Below are positions 8,186 to 15,016 of a stretch of DNA of 35,260 nucleotides, in pieces (the stretch's first letter is position 1; each line of letters begins with the position of its first letter). A program made the position numbers and the translations under genes. Source of the stretch: Fibrobacterota bacterium (lineage in GTDB: Bacteria > Fibrobacterota > Chitinivibrionia > Chitinivibrionales > Chitinispirillaceae); NCBI GenBank assembly GCA_003164335.1, contig PLTF01000072.1:1-35260 (forward strand). The letters are read 5' to 3'. The notes below the pieces were generated by a model. It was not told where the DNA came from. It saw nothing but the letters and a program-made list of their open reading frames with translations, and made no database searches.

Positions 8186-8392
8186 TCATTTTGAGAGCTT
8201 ATTCAATGACTTACGATGCTTCTGGGACATCTTTCGGTACGCTTCAGCAGCGGACAGCGGCTTTAAGAAAAGTCCATCCTTTTCCTGGGTAATCTCAAAG
8301 GCGGCGTTATCGTCGATGTGAAGCAGTTCAAGAATTGGCTTGTCGAGGACAATCCCACGGCTGTTTCCGATTTTTTGCAGATGCTTGATCAT
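8186..8392 (-). CDS. AbrB/MazE/SpoVT-family DNA-binding protein
   Basis: The 68-residue protein begins MIKHLQKIGNSRGIVLDKPI, the swapped-hairpin beta-barrel motif of AbrB/MazE DNA-binding domains (IGNSRGI...I...LL). A basic C-terminal helix follows (YRKMSQKHRKSLNKLSK). Such proteins act as antitoxins or stand-alone transition regulators and usually repress their own promoter. No toxin-like ORF lies on either side in the same orientation: only about 98 bp separate its stop from the PP-loop gene, and repeat R4 lies upstream. So it is an orphan antitoxin or a free regulator. It has an AAGGAG ribosome-binding site, a 17-bp-spaced promoter, and a 19-bp palindrome over the expected transcription start. 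Confidence 0.82.
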   Translation of the reverse strand: MIKHLQKIGNSRGIVLDKPILELLHIDDNAAFEITQEKDGLFLKPLSAAEAYRKMSQKHRKSLNKLSK

Positions 8393-8408
8393 GATCCGCT
8401 CCTTTGAA

Positions 8409-8427
8409 GTTAGAACATTGTTCTAAC
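8409..8427 (-). promoter_or_regulatory. Palindromic operator in front of the AbrB-like gene
   Basis: GTTAGAACA (8409-8417) and TGTTCTAAC (8419-8427) are perfect 9-bp inverted arms around one central base. The site starts 4 bp downstream of the -10 and spans the predicted transcription start, so binding would block initiation. Autoregulation by the AbrB-like product is the simplest reading. Confidence 0.7.
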
Positions 8428-8431
8428 AATA

Positions 8432-8460
8432 AATATACGTCTGAACGGGAAAATATGCAA
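8432..8460 (-). promoter_or_regulatory. Promoter of the AbrB-like gene
   Basis: On the minus strand, TTGCAT (8455-8460) and TATATT (8432-8437) are separated by 17 bp, a good sigma-70 layout. They drive transcription toward the AbrB-like gene starting at 8392. Confidence 0.6.
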
Positions 8461-8485
8461 TTTTTCAGGGAGAGGGACTAGAAAA

Positions 8486-8720
8486 ATCTTTGGTGGTGAA
8501 GGAACCGAGCTTATAAAAAAGACCTTTGGCTGGCGAACCGGACTTAATGCAAATGCCCTTGGTGGGGGAACCGCTTAGGCGGTTCCCCCTGGGCTGAAGC
8601 CGCGAAAGGCACGCGTCTTCAGGCACACTCCTTCCTGCGGAAGTGGGCGGCGATGTTTGCCTTTGGCAAACGCTCTCCCCCTCCCGCAACGCTCACAATA
8701 GGTAGAAAACACAGGGAAAG
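8486..8720 (-). repeat. Modular stem-loop repeat, copy R4, with extra tandem units
   Basis: In opposite orientation to R1/R2, this copy has three successive, diverged TTGGTGGGGGAACC-type units spaced about 34 bp (near 8489, 8523 and 8558). The last forms stem C GGGGGAACCGC/GCGGTTCCCCC (8564-8574/8579-8589). Then comes stem B CTGAAG/CTTCAG (8594-8599/8617-8622), an inner TTTGCC/GGCAAA hairpin (stem A region, near 8655-8670), and the edge CGCTCACAATAGGTAGAAAACACAGGG in sense with R6. Together with the AbrB promoter and the sequence up to 8865, it occupies the long gene-free stretch 8393-8972. Confidence 0.85.
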
Positions 8721-8773
8721 GCTATTTTCGATTCCAGTTTTTCACTTTTAACTTGATACTTGTCACTTTCCTT

Positions 8774-8804
8774 CCCCGCAATGCTCCCGTTAGGTTGAAA
8801 GAAA
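8774..8804 (-). repeat. Edge fragment of the repeat family
   Basis: CCCGCAATGCTCCCGTTAGG followed by TTGAAAGAAAA resembles the terminal CCCGCAACGCTCACATTAGG-TAGAAAAC of R1, R4 and R6. It lies about 55 bp beyond R4 in the same orientation and appears to be a worn remnant of another copy. Confidence 0.6.
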
Positions 8805-8826
8805 ATGAAGATTTAGGCCAATAAGA

Positions 8827-8849
8827 ATCGTGTTCTGACGGAACACGAT
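8827..8849. promoter_or_regulatory. Perfect 9-bp inverted repeat upstream of the LamG gene promoter
   Basis: ATCGTGTTC (8827-8835) and GAACACGAT (8841-8849) are separated by TGACG. The site ends 15 bp before the -35 element at 8865, where an activator would sit. A hairpin terminator is less likely because no T-run follows on either side. Confidence 0.5.
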
Positions 8850-8864
8850 AAATTCGCTCAAGCC

Positions 8865-8894
8865 TTGACTCTGATCCTTTACGTTATTTATTAT
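8865..8894 (+). promoter_or_regulatory. Promoter of the LamG/Fn3 secreted-protein gene
   Basis: TTGACT (8865-8870) and TATTAT (8889-8894) with an 18-bp spacer form a good sigma-70 promoter. This explains why the TTG at 8865, though in frame, is not a start codon. The leader would be about 70 bases long. Confidence 0.6.
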
Positions 8895-8972
8895 AAAAAA
8901 CGAGATAATCCTTACCTGTTCCCAGAGCAGGAATACTGTGCCGGCAAATTCTGTCACGAGAAGGGAGACCGT

Positions 8973-10823
8973 ATGAAATGGTTAGTGAAATTCATTTTAT
9001 CCTTCTTTTCATTGATTATGCTGTCAGCAGTGATGCAGCTTGCCGATGCACAGCAGAGTGTTGTGGCATACTGGTCGTTTGATTCGATGGTGGGCGATAC
9101 GTTCAAGGATATTTCCGGCAATGGGTACAATGCGATTGTGACAGGGACCGGAGTCGGGCTGGCGAGTGGGATAAAAGACAACGCTGTAGAATGCCCGATA
9201 GGGGGTGGATATGATATTGCAGTTGCCAATTCGGCGAACACCTTCGTCATGAATCATTTCAGCATTGAAGCCTGGGTGTCCATGGACGCCGTTCTTACCT
9301 ACAATCAGCAGCATATATTGAATTTTCAAAATACGACGGGGAGTAGTCGCAATGGGTATGCCTTAAACCTCTATAATGGAAGTCCGACTATAAGCTTTTC
9401 CTCTTTTGACGGAACGGTTTGGGTTAATTGCACAGCAGGGCAAATCATTCAAGCAAATACATGGTACCATTTGGTCGGTACTTTCGATAGTCTTAATTGG
9501 CGAATCTATCTCAATGGAGTTCTACAAGCAACATCGGCGGCAATGGGTGGAATTAATCCTCCCGGCGCTAACGCCAATATAGGATGTAAAAGGTCATCTA
9601 CTGGAGATTTCAGCTATTATTTAGGTGGAAAAATAGATGAACTTAAAGTATACAATTTCACCTTGCCAGCCGATTCAATTCTATCGCATTACCAGCTCTA
9701 TGCTCCTCCTCCCGGGTTGGTATCCCCTGCTAACAGCGCAGTTAATCAGGCGCTGACTCCCACCCTTACCTGGAGCTCCATTAACGGGGCATCATATACT
9801 CTGCAGGTTTCAACCAATTCTACATTTTTAACGACAATCATCGCTCAAACCGGCATTGTCGCCCTATCCTCGACAATAGCAGGTCTGGAGGATAGCACCG
9901 GCTATTATTGGCATGTAAACGCGACATCCTCTGCCGGCACCAGTAACTGGTCCGGCATATGGAATTTTACCACGGTACCGCAATTACCAGACATACCAGT
10001 ATTGGCTTCCCCATTAGATAGTACCTTGAATCAGCCGTTATCATTGTATTTAATCTGGAGTGTGGCTAATCATGCGGCTTCATACTCTTTGCAAGTATCG
10101 ACTTTGTCAATATTCTCCTCAACAGTCTCGAATCAATCAGGATTGACTTCAAATATAGCCATGGTCAATAGTCTTTCTAATAATGCAGTCTACTACTGGC
10201 GGGCAAATGCAGCCAACCCTGCCGGGACATCTCTATGGTCGGGCATATGGAGATTTAGCACTGCTTTTACCCCTCCTAATGTACCGGTTCTCCTTTCACC
10301 TGCGACCGGGACCATCGGCCAGCCGAATTCATTGAATGTTTATTGGAGTGCAGCAAACCTTGCAACAATGTATTCCCTGCAGGTTTCAACTTCATCGGCA
10401 TTTTTAACTACCATAGCCAACCAATCCGGAATAACCGGAGAATCTACCGCAATAAATGGTCTGCCTAATGATGCAGAGTTCTATTGGAGGGTAAATGCAT
10501 CCAATTCGGGCGGAACAAGTGGTTGGTCAAACGCCTGGAGTTTTATCGTCGGTCTTACTTCAGCTTCACTTTTAAAAAAAGATAATTTTGAACCGACTTT
10601 GTCTTTTAAGAATGGATTAATTTCATACTCTTTGAATCATCAATGTCCTATAGACATCAGAATTTACAACATCCTCGGCAGAAAAATATTTGAACTCAAT
10701 CGGTTTCAATCGCCAGGGAGTTACTCATTCTCCATACCGAGTCTTAAGCTATCCTCTGAACTGTATATTGTCCATTTTAAGGCGGGCACCCTGGAGAGAC
10801 AAATGACTGTATTGGGAAAATAA
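8973..10823 (+). CDS. Secreted LamG / fibronectin-like repeat protein with sorting-type tail
   Basis: The 616-residue protein starts MKWLVKFILSFFSLIM, a Sec signal peptide with likely cleavage after ADA (residue 26). Residues 30-215 form a LamG/concanavalin-like domain (VAYWSFDS, AWVSMD, YALNLYNG, WYHLVGTFDS, KIDELKVYN), usually a carbohydrate or ligand binder. Three repeats of about 93 residues follow (around 247, 338 and 435), each with a SP..... QP...L.WS...A..YSLQVST core and YYW..NA.N.AGTS.WS...F. The last 80 residues (IRIYNILGRKIFEL...GSYSFSIP...YIVHF) resemble type IX sorting tails. The ATG at 8973 has AAGGGAGA upstream. The second half is noticeably AT-richer than neighbouring housekeeping genes. 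Likely cell-surface adhesin or polysaccharide-binding protein. Confidence 0.85.
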   Translation: MKWLVKFILSFFSLIMLSAVMQLADAQQSVVAYWSFDSMVGDTFKDISGNGYNAIVTGTGVGLASGIKDNAVECPIGGGYDIAVANSANTFVMNHFSIEAWVSMDAVLTYNQQHILNFQNTTGSSRNGYALNLYNGSPTISFSSFDGTVWVNCTAGQIIQANTWYHLVGTFDSLNWRIYLNGVLQATSAAMGGINPPGANANIGCKRSSTGDFSYYLGGKIDELKVYNFTLPADSILSHYQLYAPPPGLVSPANSAVNQALTPTLTWSSINGASYTLQVSTNSTFLTTIIAQTGIVALSSTIAGLEDSTGYYWHVNATSSAGTSNWSGIWNFTTVPQLPDIPVLASPLDSTLNQPLSLYLIWSVANHAASYSLQVSTLSIFSSTVSNQSGLTSNIAMVNSLSNNAVYYWRANAANPAGTSLWSGIWRFSTAFTPPNVPVLLSPATGTIGQPNSLNVYWSAANLATMYSLQVSTSSAFLTTIANQSGITGESTAINGLPNDAEFYWRVNASNSGGTSGWSNAWSFIVGLTSASLLKKDNFEPTLSFKNGLISYSLNHQCPIDIRIYNILGRKIFELNRFQSPGSYSFSIPSLKLSSELYIVHFKAGTLERQMTVLGK

Positions 10824-10839
10824 TCAGGCAAATTTAAGG

Positions 10840-10852
10840 TTACTACTCAGGT
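10840..10852 (+). repeat. Left terminal motif of repeat R5
   Basis: TTACTACTCAGGT is the exact terminal motif of R7 (31720-31732). It is the inverse, with one mismatch, of ACCTGAGCAGTAA at 11107-11119. With that partner it brackets a 280-bp unit containing R5. Confidence 0.7.
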
Positions 10853-10901
10853 AGATCCTTCGAAAAAATATAACCCTCACACGGTATTGATTTGCGGTTC
10901 T

Positions 10902-11120
10902 GCTTTTCCCGTGTTGTTTCGACCTAATGGGAGCGTTGCGGGGGTGCGAGGGCGCCCTGCTGAGCTTTTGCGAGGCAGGCATCGCCTCGCACCTCCGCAG
11001 GAAAGGGTGTGCCTGAAGACGCGTGCTTTTCGCGGCTTCAGGCCAGGGGAAACCATTTTTAAATGGTTTCCCCACCAGAGGCATTTGATTTAAGCTCGAT
11101 TTCCCCACCTGAGCAGTAAT
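10902..11120 (+). repeat. Modular stem-loop repeat, copy R5 (most complete)
   Basis: The order is edge CGACCTAATGGGAGCGTTGCGGG; stem A (GGTGCGAGG near 10943 with CCTCGCACC near 10985); stem B GCCTGAAG/CTTCAGGC (11011-11018/11036-11043); stem C GGGGAAACCATTT/AAATGGTTTCCCC (11046-11058/11061-11073). The conserved CCAGAGGCATTTGATTTAA follows, then a second TTTCCCCACC unit ending ACCTGAGCAGTAA (11107-11119). The stop codon of the bioH-like gene lies in the loop of stem C. Confidence 0.88.
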
Positions 11121-11874
11121 CTCTATCGTATCCATTCCCACCAAACTCCCTTACCCTTCCATTAACCGCCTCATCCCCATTCCGCCAGAAAAACGCATGC
11201 CCCCCGTCAAATTCTTCTATATCCGCTCCCAGCTCCTCCGCAAATCTTTTTCCTGCCTTAAACGGCACAATTAAATCCTCCCGGCCATGCACGAACAGCA
11301 CCGGGCAGGGGAGGGGAGTTACCGGCAGCACGCTCGCCTGTTCGAGGAAGTGCAGTCCGTCTATGAGCAGGCTTTTTGAGTAGCTATTTTCTTTAATAGC
11401 CTTTGATTTCTTCCCCTCTCCATTCGTGGAGAGGGGACCGAGGGGTGAGGCGATTGGTATTATAATTCCGCACTGCTCATAAAACTTCCCCAGCACCTCC
11501 TCAGGCTCTACCATCAGTTTTTCCCGCATCGCCTTTAGCACTCCCGGCTTTTGCCCGATCGGAAACCCCGGTCTCCGGCAGAACGACGGGGTTGCGGAGA
11601 GGAGCAGCGCGGATGTGGGTTTCAGCTGTTTTGCGGCGGCATAGGCCATGATCGCCCCGGTAGACCAGCCCGCGATGCGGAACGGCTGATTTTCCGCATG
11701 CCGGTTGACGATATCCGCGACCGCCGATTCCCAGTCGGGCCGCAGCTTTGCATCGAGGACGAGCGACGGCATGAGGTTATTGACATCGATGAAAACAGCT
11801 TCCGGGCCGACAATGCGGGCGAGGATGCCGGGCGGAAACGCCCAACCGCCGAGTACTATGCAGCGCTCAGCCAT
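11059..11874 (-). CDS. BioH/BioG-like alpha/beta hydrolase (pimeloyl-ACP esterase)
   Basis: The 271-residue product starts MAERCIVLGGWAFPPGIL. It has the nucleophile elbow AGWSTGAIMAYA (GxSxG with Trp), the acid region PVLFVHGREDLIVPFKAGKRFAEEL and the histidine motif EFDGGHAFFW, so it carries a complete Ser-Asp-His triad. GWS at the elbow and position at the end of a bioC-bioD-bioA-bioF operon point to hydrolysis of pimeloyl-ACP methyl ester, the job of BioH, BioG and analogues. Which subfamily is not decided here, so no symbol is given. The start overlaps bioF by 8 bp. Its last 18 or so residues (YCSGGEIELKSNASGGETI) and stop are encoded by repeat R5, indicating replacement of the native end. 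Confidence 0.78.
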   Translation of the reverse strand: MAERCIVLGGWAFPPGILARIVGPEAVFIDVNNLMPSLVLDAKLRPDWESAVADIVNRHAENQPFRIAGWSTGAIMAYAAAKQLKPTSALLLSATPSFCRRPGFPIGQKPGVLKAMREKLMVEPEEVLGKFYEQCGIIIPIASPLGPLSTNGEGKKSKAIKENSYSKSLLIDGLHFLEQASVLPVTPLPCPVLFVHGREDLIVPFKAGKRFAEELGADIEEFDGGHAFFWRNGDEAVNGRVREFGGNGYDRDYCSGGEIELKSNASGGETI

Positions 11875-13015
11875 GGCCGGATTTCCAGTCTGCAAGGGCA
11901 GCAATTACCGCTGTTTCCTGGTCGGGCGTGAAGGCTAAGGTAAGCGAAAAGCGGATGCGGGCGGTGTGCGGCGGGACCGTTGGAGGCCGCACGGCCGGAG
12001 CGTCGATGCCGCGCCTGGCAAGGAAGGCAGAGAGCGCCAGCGCCTCGGCGTCGTCACTCACGAGGCAGGGGACGATCTGGGTGGTCGAGGCGAGCGTATC
12101 GAAGCCAAGGCCGTGGAGCTTGTCGCGGAAGGAGGCGGCTCTCGCGAGGAGCGTCGCGCCGAGTTGCGGGTTGGCGCGGAGGTAGCGAACCGCCGCGAGG
12201 TCGAAGGCGATGACCGACGCCGGAAGCCCGGTGGAGTAGATGAGGCTCCGGCTGTGGTTGACAAGATAATCCCGCAGCAGCGCGCTCCCGGCGAAGAACC
12301 CGCCGAGGCCTGCCACTGCCTTGGAGAGGGTGCCCATGCGGATGTCGATGGCCGCGGCAACACCGGACTCTTCGGCGAGGCCGCTGCCGTTTGCCCCGAG
12401 AATGCCGGTTGCATGGGCTTCGTCGACCATGACGCAGGCATTGTGTTTTTTCGCACACTCGACGATGTCAGCGAGCGGCGCGCGGTCGCCGTCCATGCTG
12501 AAGACGGTGTCGGTGACGATGATTTTTTCCGGAGCGGCAGAGGCTGCCAAAAGCCTTGCCAGGTCGGCCATATCGTTGTGGCGGTAGCGTGCAAGCTTAG
12601 CTCCGGAGAGGCGGATGCCGTCGATAATCGAGGCGTGGTTGAGCCGGTCGGCGAAAATCCCGGTGCTCCTGGTCGCGATTGCCTGCAGGATGCCGATATT
12701 GGCGGCGTAGCCGGAGTTGAAGAGCAGTGCAGCACCGGCGTTTTTCCACTGTGCAAGCTCGCCTTCCAGTTCGCGCGCTAAAGGCGAGGTATTGCGGATA
12801 AGCCGGGAGGCCAGGTTGCCGTACGCGACACCCGCGGCAAGGCGTCCCGCCTCGGCTGTCACGGCGGCATTGTCGTGCAGGGCCAGGTAGCTGTTCGTCG
12901 CAAGGTCGATGCGTTTCGGCGAGGTGCCCGGGGGTTCGGGAATGGCGCGCAGGAGATGCAATGCGCGCCTTTCGTCAAGCTCGCGGGATATCCGGTCAAA
13001 TATGGGGAGTGACAT
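11867..13015 (-). CDS. bioF: 8-amino-7-oxononanoate (KAPA) synthase
   Basis: The 382-residue PLP enzyme of the alpha-oxoamine synthase family shows NSYLALHDN, NSGYAANIGIL, DRLNHASIIDGIRLSGA, VTDTVFSMDGDRAPL, MVDEAHATGILG (Asp of the PLP site) and TLSKAVAGLGGF (Schiff-base Lys). It condenses pimeloyl-ACP with alanine to give KAPA. The ATG at 13015 (MSLPIFDRISRELDE) is chosen because GAGGAGG lies 6 bases upstream; upstream in-frame codons lie inside bioA. It overlaps bioA by 20 bp and the hydrolase gene by 8 bp, so all are probably one transcript. Confidence 0.95.
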   Translation of the reverse strand: MSLPIFDRISRELDERRALHLLRAIPEPPGTSPKRIDLATNSYLALHDNAAVTAEAGRLAAGVAYGNLASRLIRNTSPLARELEGELAQWKNAGAALLFNSGYAANIGILQAIATRSTGIFADRLNHASIIDGIRLSGAKLARYRHNDMADLARLLAASAAPEKIIVTDTVFSMDGDRAPLADIVECAKKHNACVMVDEAHATGILGANGSGLAEESGVAAAIDIRMGTLSKAVAGLGGFFAGSALLRDYLVNHSRSLIYSTGLPASVIAFDLAAVRYLRANPQLGATLLARAASFRDKLHGLGFDTLASTTQIVPCLVSDDAEALALSAFLARRGIDAPAVRPPTVPPHTARIRFSLTLAFTPDQETAVIAALADWKSGHG

Positions 13016-14342
13016 GGAAAACCTCCTCGATTGATCGATGCAATATTCCGAACATCTCGTCAATTTCCGATTCCGTAATGACAAAGGCCGGAAAGAAATA
13101 GACCACATCGCCGAGAGGACGCACCAGGAGCCCGTTCGCAAGCGCCGCCTGCGCAACCGAAAAGCCCACCCGCAAGGCGGGCGGGAACGGCTCCTTCGTT
13201 TTTCTGTCCTTCACGAGCTCGATAGCGCCGATGAGCCCGATTGACCGGATGTCGCCGACCGCCTCGTGGTCGCGGAAGCCCTCTAACCCGGCGCGGAAAT
13301 GCGCGGTTACTTTTTCGAGCGATTCCGGGATGCGGTGCTCCTTGAGGAGCTCCATGGTGGCGCAGGCCGCAGCTGCGGCAATCGGGTTGCCGGTAAAGGA
13401 GTGGCCGTGGTAAAGGATGCGCCCGGAGCCGGGGATACCCCTGAACTCCCCGTAAATGCGCTCCTTGACCGCCGTGATACCCATGGGCGCGAAGCCGCCG
13501 GTCAACCCTTTGGCCAGGCACATGATGTCCGGGACCTGCCCGATATGGTCGCAGGCGAACATCCTGCCGGTGCGGCCGAACCCGGTGGCGACCTCGTCGG
13601 CAATCGTGAGCACGCCGTAGCTTTCGCAGAGCGCAAAGATTCGCCGGAGCACCTTGGGCGGATACACCCGCATGCCCGCCGCGCCCTGGAGTAAAGGCTC
13701 GAAAATGCAGCCTGCCATGGTTTCCCCGCACTCGTCGAAGAGCTTCGCGAGCGAGTCCATGCACTCGGCTTCGCAGGTCGCTGCCTCTTTACCGGCAGGG
13801 CAGCGGTAGCAATAGGGCGAATCGACCGCATGGTGCTTCCTGAACCGCTCATGGAACAGCGTATGATATGCGGGTATCGAGCTGACCGACATGGCGCCCA
13901 GCGTGTCGCCATGGTAGCCGCTGCCGAGGCCGACGAAGGCCGAGCGTTTACTGCCGCGCAGGGCATGGTACTGCAGGGCGATCTTGAGCGCCGCCTCGAC
14001 CGCGGTCGAGCCGTCGTCCGAATAGAAAATGCGGGTCAGCTCTGCCGGCAGGAGGTCGGCGAGATGGGCGGTGAGGCGCATGGTGGGTTCGCTGACGAAG
14101 CCTGCCATGAGCACATGATCGAGGCGGCCCGCCTGTTCCCGCACCGCGGCCACGATCCGGGGATGGCAGTGGCCGAAGCTGCTCACCCACCACGATCCCA
14201 CCGCATCCATGATCCGGCGCCCGGTGTTGTCGTAGACGTAAAGTCCCGACCCGCGTTCGACGATCCGCGGCGGGTAGTCTCGCATGTCGCTGTCGTAGGT
14301 AAAGGGCAGCCAGAGCCGGTCAAAGCCGTTTGAATAAGGCAT
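12996..14342 (-). CDS. bioA: Adenosylmethionine-8-amino-7-oxononanoate aminotransferase
   Basis: The 448-residue class III aminotransferase has LWLPFTYDSD at the N-terminus, SWWVSSFGHCHPRI (substrate Trp pair typical of BioA), YSDDGSTAVEAALKIALQY, GLGSGYHGDTLGAMSVS, ADEVATGFGRTGRMFACDH (PLP Asp), CLAKGLTGGFAPMGI (PLP Lys) and YHGHSFTGNPIAAAAA. BioA transfers the amino group of SAM to KAPA, giving DAPA. It overlaps bioD by 23 bp upstream and bioF by 20 bp downstream. Confidence 0.96.
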   Translation of the reverse strand: MPYSNGFDRLWLPFTYDSDMRDYPPRIVERGSGLYVYDNTGRRIMDAVGSWWVSSFGHCHPRIVAAVREQAGRLDHVLMAGFVSEPTMRLTAHLADLLPAELTRIFYSDDGSTAVEAALKIALQYHALRGSKRSAFVGLGSGYHGDTLGAMSVSSIPAYHTLFHERFRKHHAVDSPYCYRCPAGKEAATCEAECMDSLAKLFDECGETMAGCIFEPLLQGAAGMRVYPPKVLRRIFALCESYGVLTIADEVATGFGRTGRMFACDHIGQVPDIMCLAKGLTGGFAPMGITAVKERIYGEFRGIPGSGRILYHGHSFTGNPIAAAAACATMELLKEHRIPESLEKVTAHFRAGLEGFRDHEAVGDIRSIGLIGAIELVKDRKTKEPFPPALRVGFSVAQAALANGLLVRPLGDVVYFFPAFVITESEIDEMFGILHRSIEEVFHVTPHI

Positions 14343-15015
14343 CGCAGAATCCCCTCACGCCCTCGTCGCATACGGCGTCGTGTTCCAGTTCGAGAAATTC
14401 GGTCGCAGGCGCATGCTCCTGGATGACGCGGACGATATCATGGTAAATGTAATTCTCCGGCATCGCGTGTAAGTTGTTCAGGACGATGCCCGCAACCGGG
14501 ATAGCGCGGCGGGCCAGCGCCTCAAACGTGAGGAGCGTATGGTTCAAGGTCCCGATGCGGGGTTCGGTGACCACGACTGCCGGGATCTGCAGGTGGAGCA
14601 TGAGATCGGCCATGGTTGCGGTATCGGAGAGCGGCACCAGGACGCCGCCCGCCCCTTCGATGATCGTTACCGACTTCTTGTCGGCCAGGCCCTTGAATTT
14701 TTCACGGATATGGTCGATCGATATCGTTACCCCGGCGCGCGCGGCGGCAAGCTGGGGCGAGCAGGCGGGCTCGAAGCGGTACGGCACGCTGCTGTCGAAA
14801 TCCTGGTCGGCAATTTTCCCGCTTGCAAGGACGAAAGCCAGGTCCGGAACCGCAAAGACGCCTTTCGCGTGCGTACAGCCGGTCTGCACCGGCTTCATGT
14901 AGTGCACAACATGCGAGGCAGCGAAGCCTTCGGCGAGGATGCGGCTGACGTAGGTCTTGCCGATACCGGTGTCGGTGCCGGTGATAAAGAGGCCGCGATA
15001 CTTTTGATTTGGCAT
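14320..15015 (-). CDS. bioD: Dethiobiotin synthetase
   Basis: The 231-residue P-loop enzyme shows FITGTDTGIGKTYVSRILAEG (Walker A), YMKPVQTGC, and EGAGGVLVPLSDTATMADLM, followed by VVVTEPRIGTLNHTLLT and GIVLNN. BioD carboxylates DAPA to dethiobiotin with ATP. The start at 15015 (MPNQKYRG) has AAAGGA upstream and lies one base past the bioC stop. An earlier in-frame ATG at 15045 would lie inside bioC and is disfavoured. Confidence 0.95.
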   Translation of the reverse strand: MPNQKYRGLFITGTDTGIGKTYVSRILAEGFAASHVVHYMKPVQTGCTHAKGVFAVPDLAFVLASGKIADQDFDSSVPYRFEPACSPQLAAARAGVTISIDHIREKFKGLADKKSVTIIEGAGGVLVPLSDTATMADLMLHLQIPAVVVTEPRIGTLNHTLLTFEALARRAIPVAGIVLNNLHAMPENYIYHDIVRVIQEHAPATEFLELEHDAVCDEGVRGFCDALFKRL

Positions 15016-15016
15016 C

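Noticed and set aside
8827-8849. LexA (SOS) box before the LamG gene
   Set aside because: The half-sites are GTTC...GAAC, which is the reverse order of the Gram-positive GAAC-N4-GTTC box, and spacing differs.
13016-13156. Longer bioF start at 13156
   Set aside because: The extension lies within bioA in another frame and lacks family similarity; ATG at 13015 has GAGGAGG.
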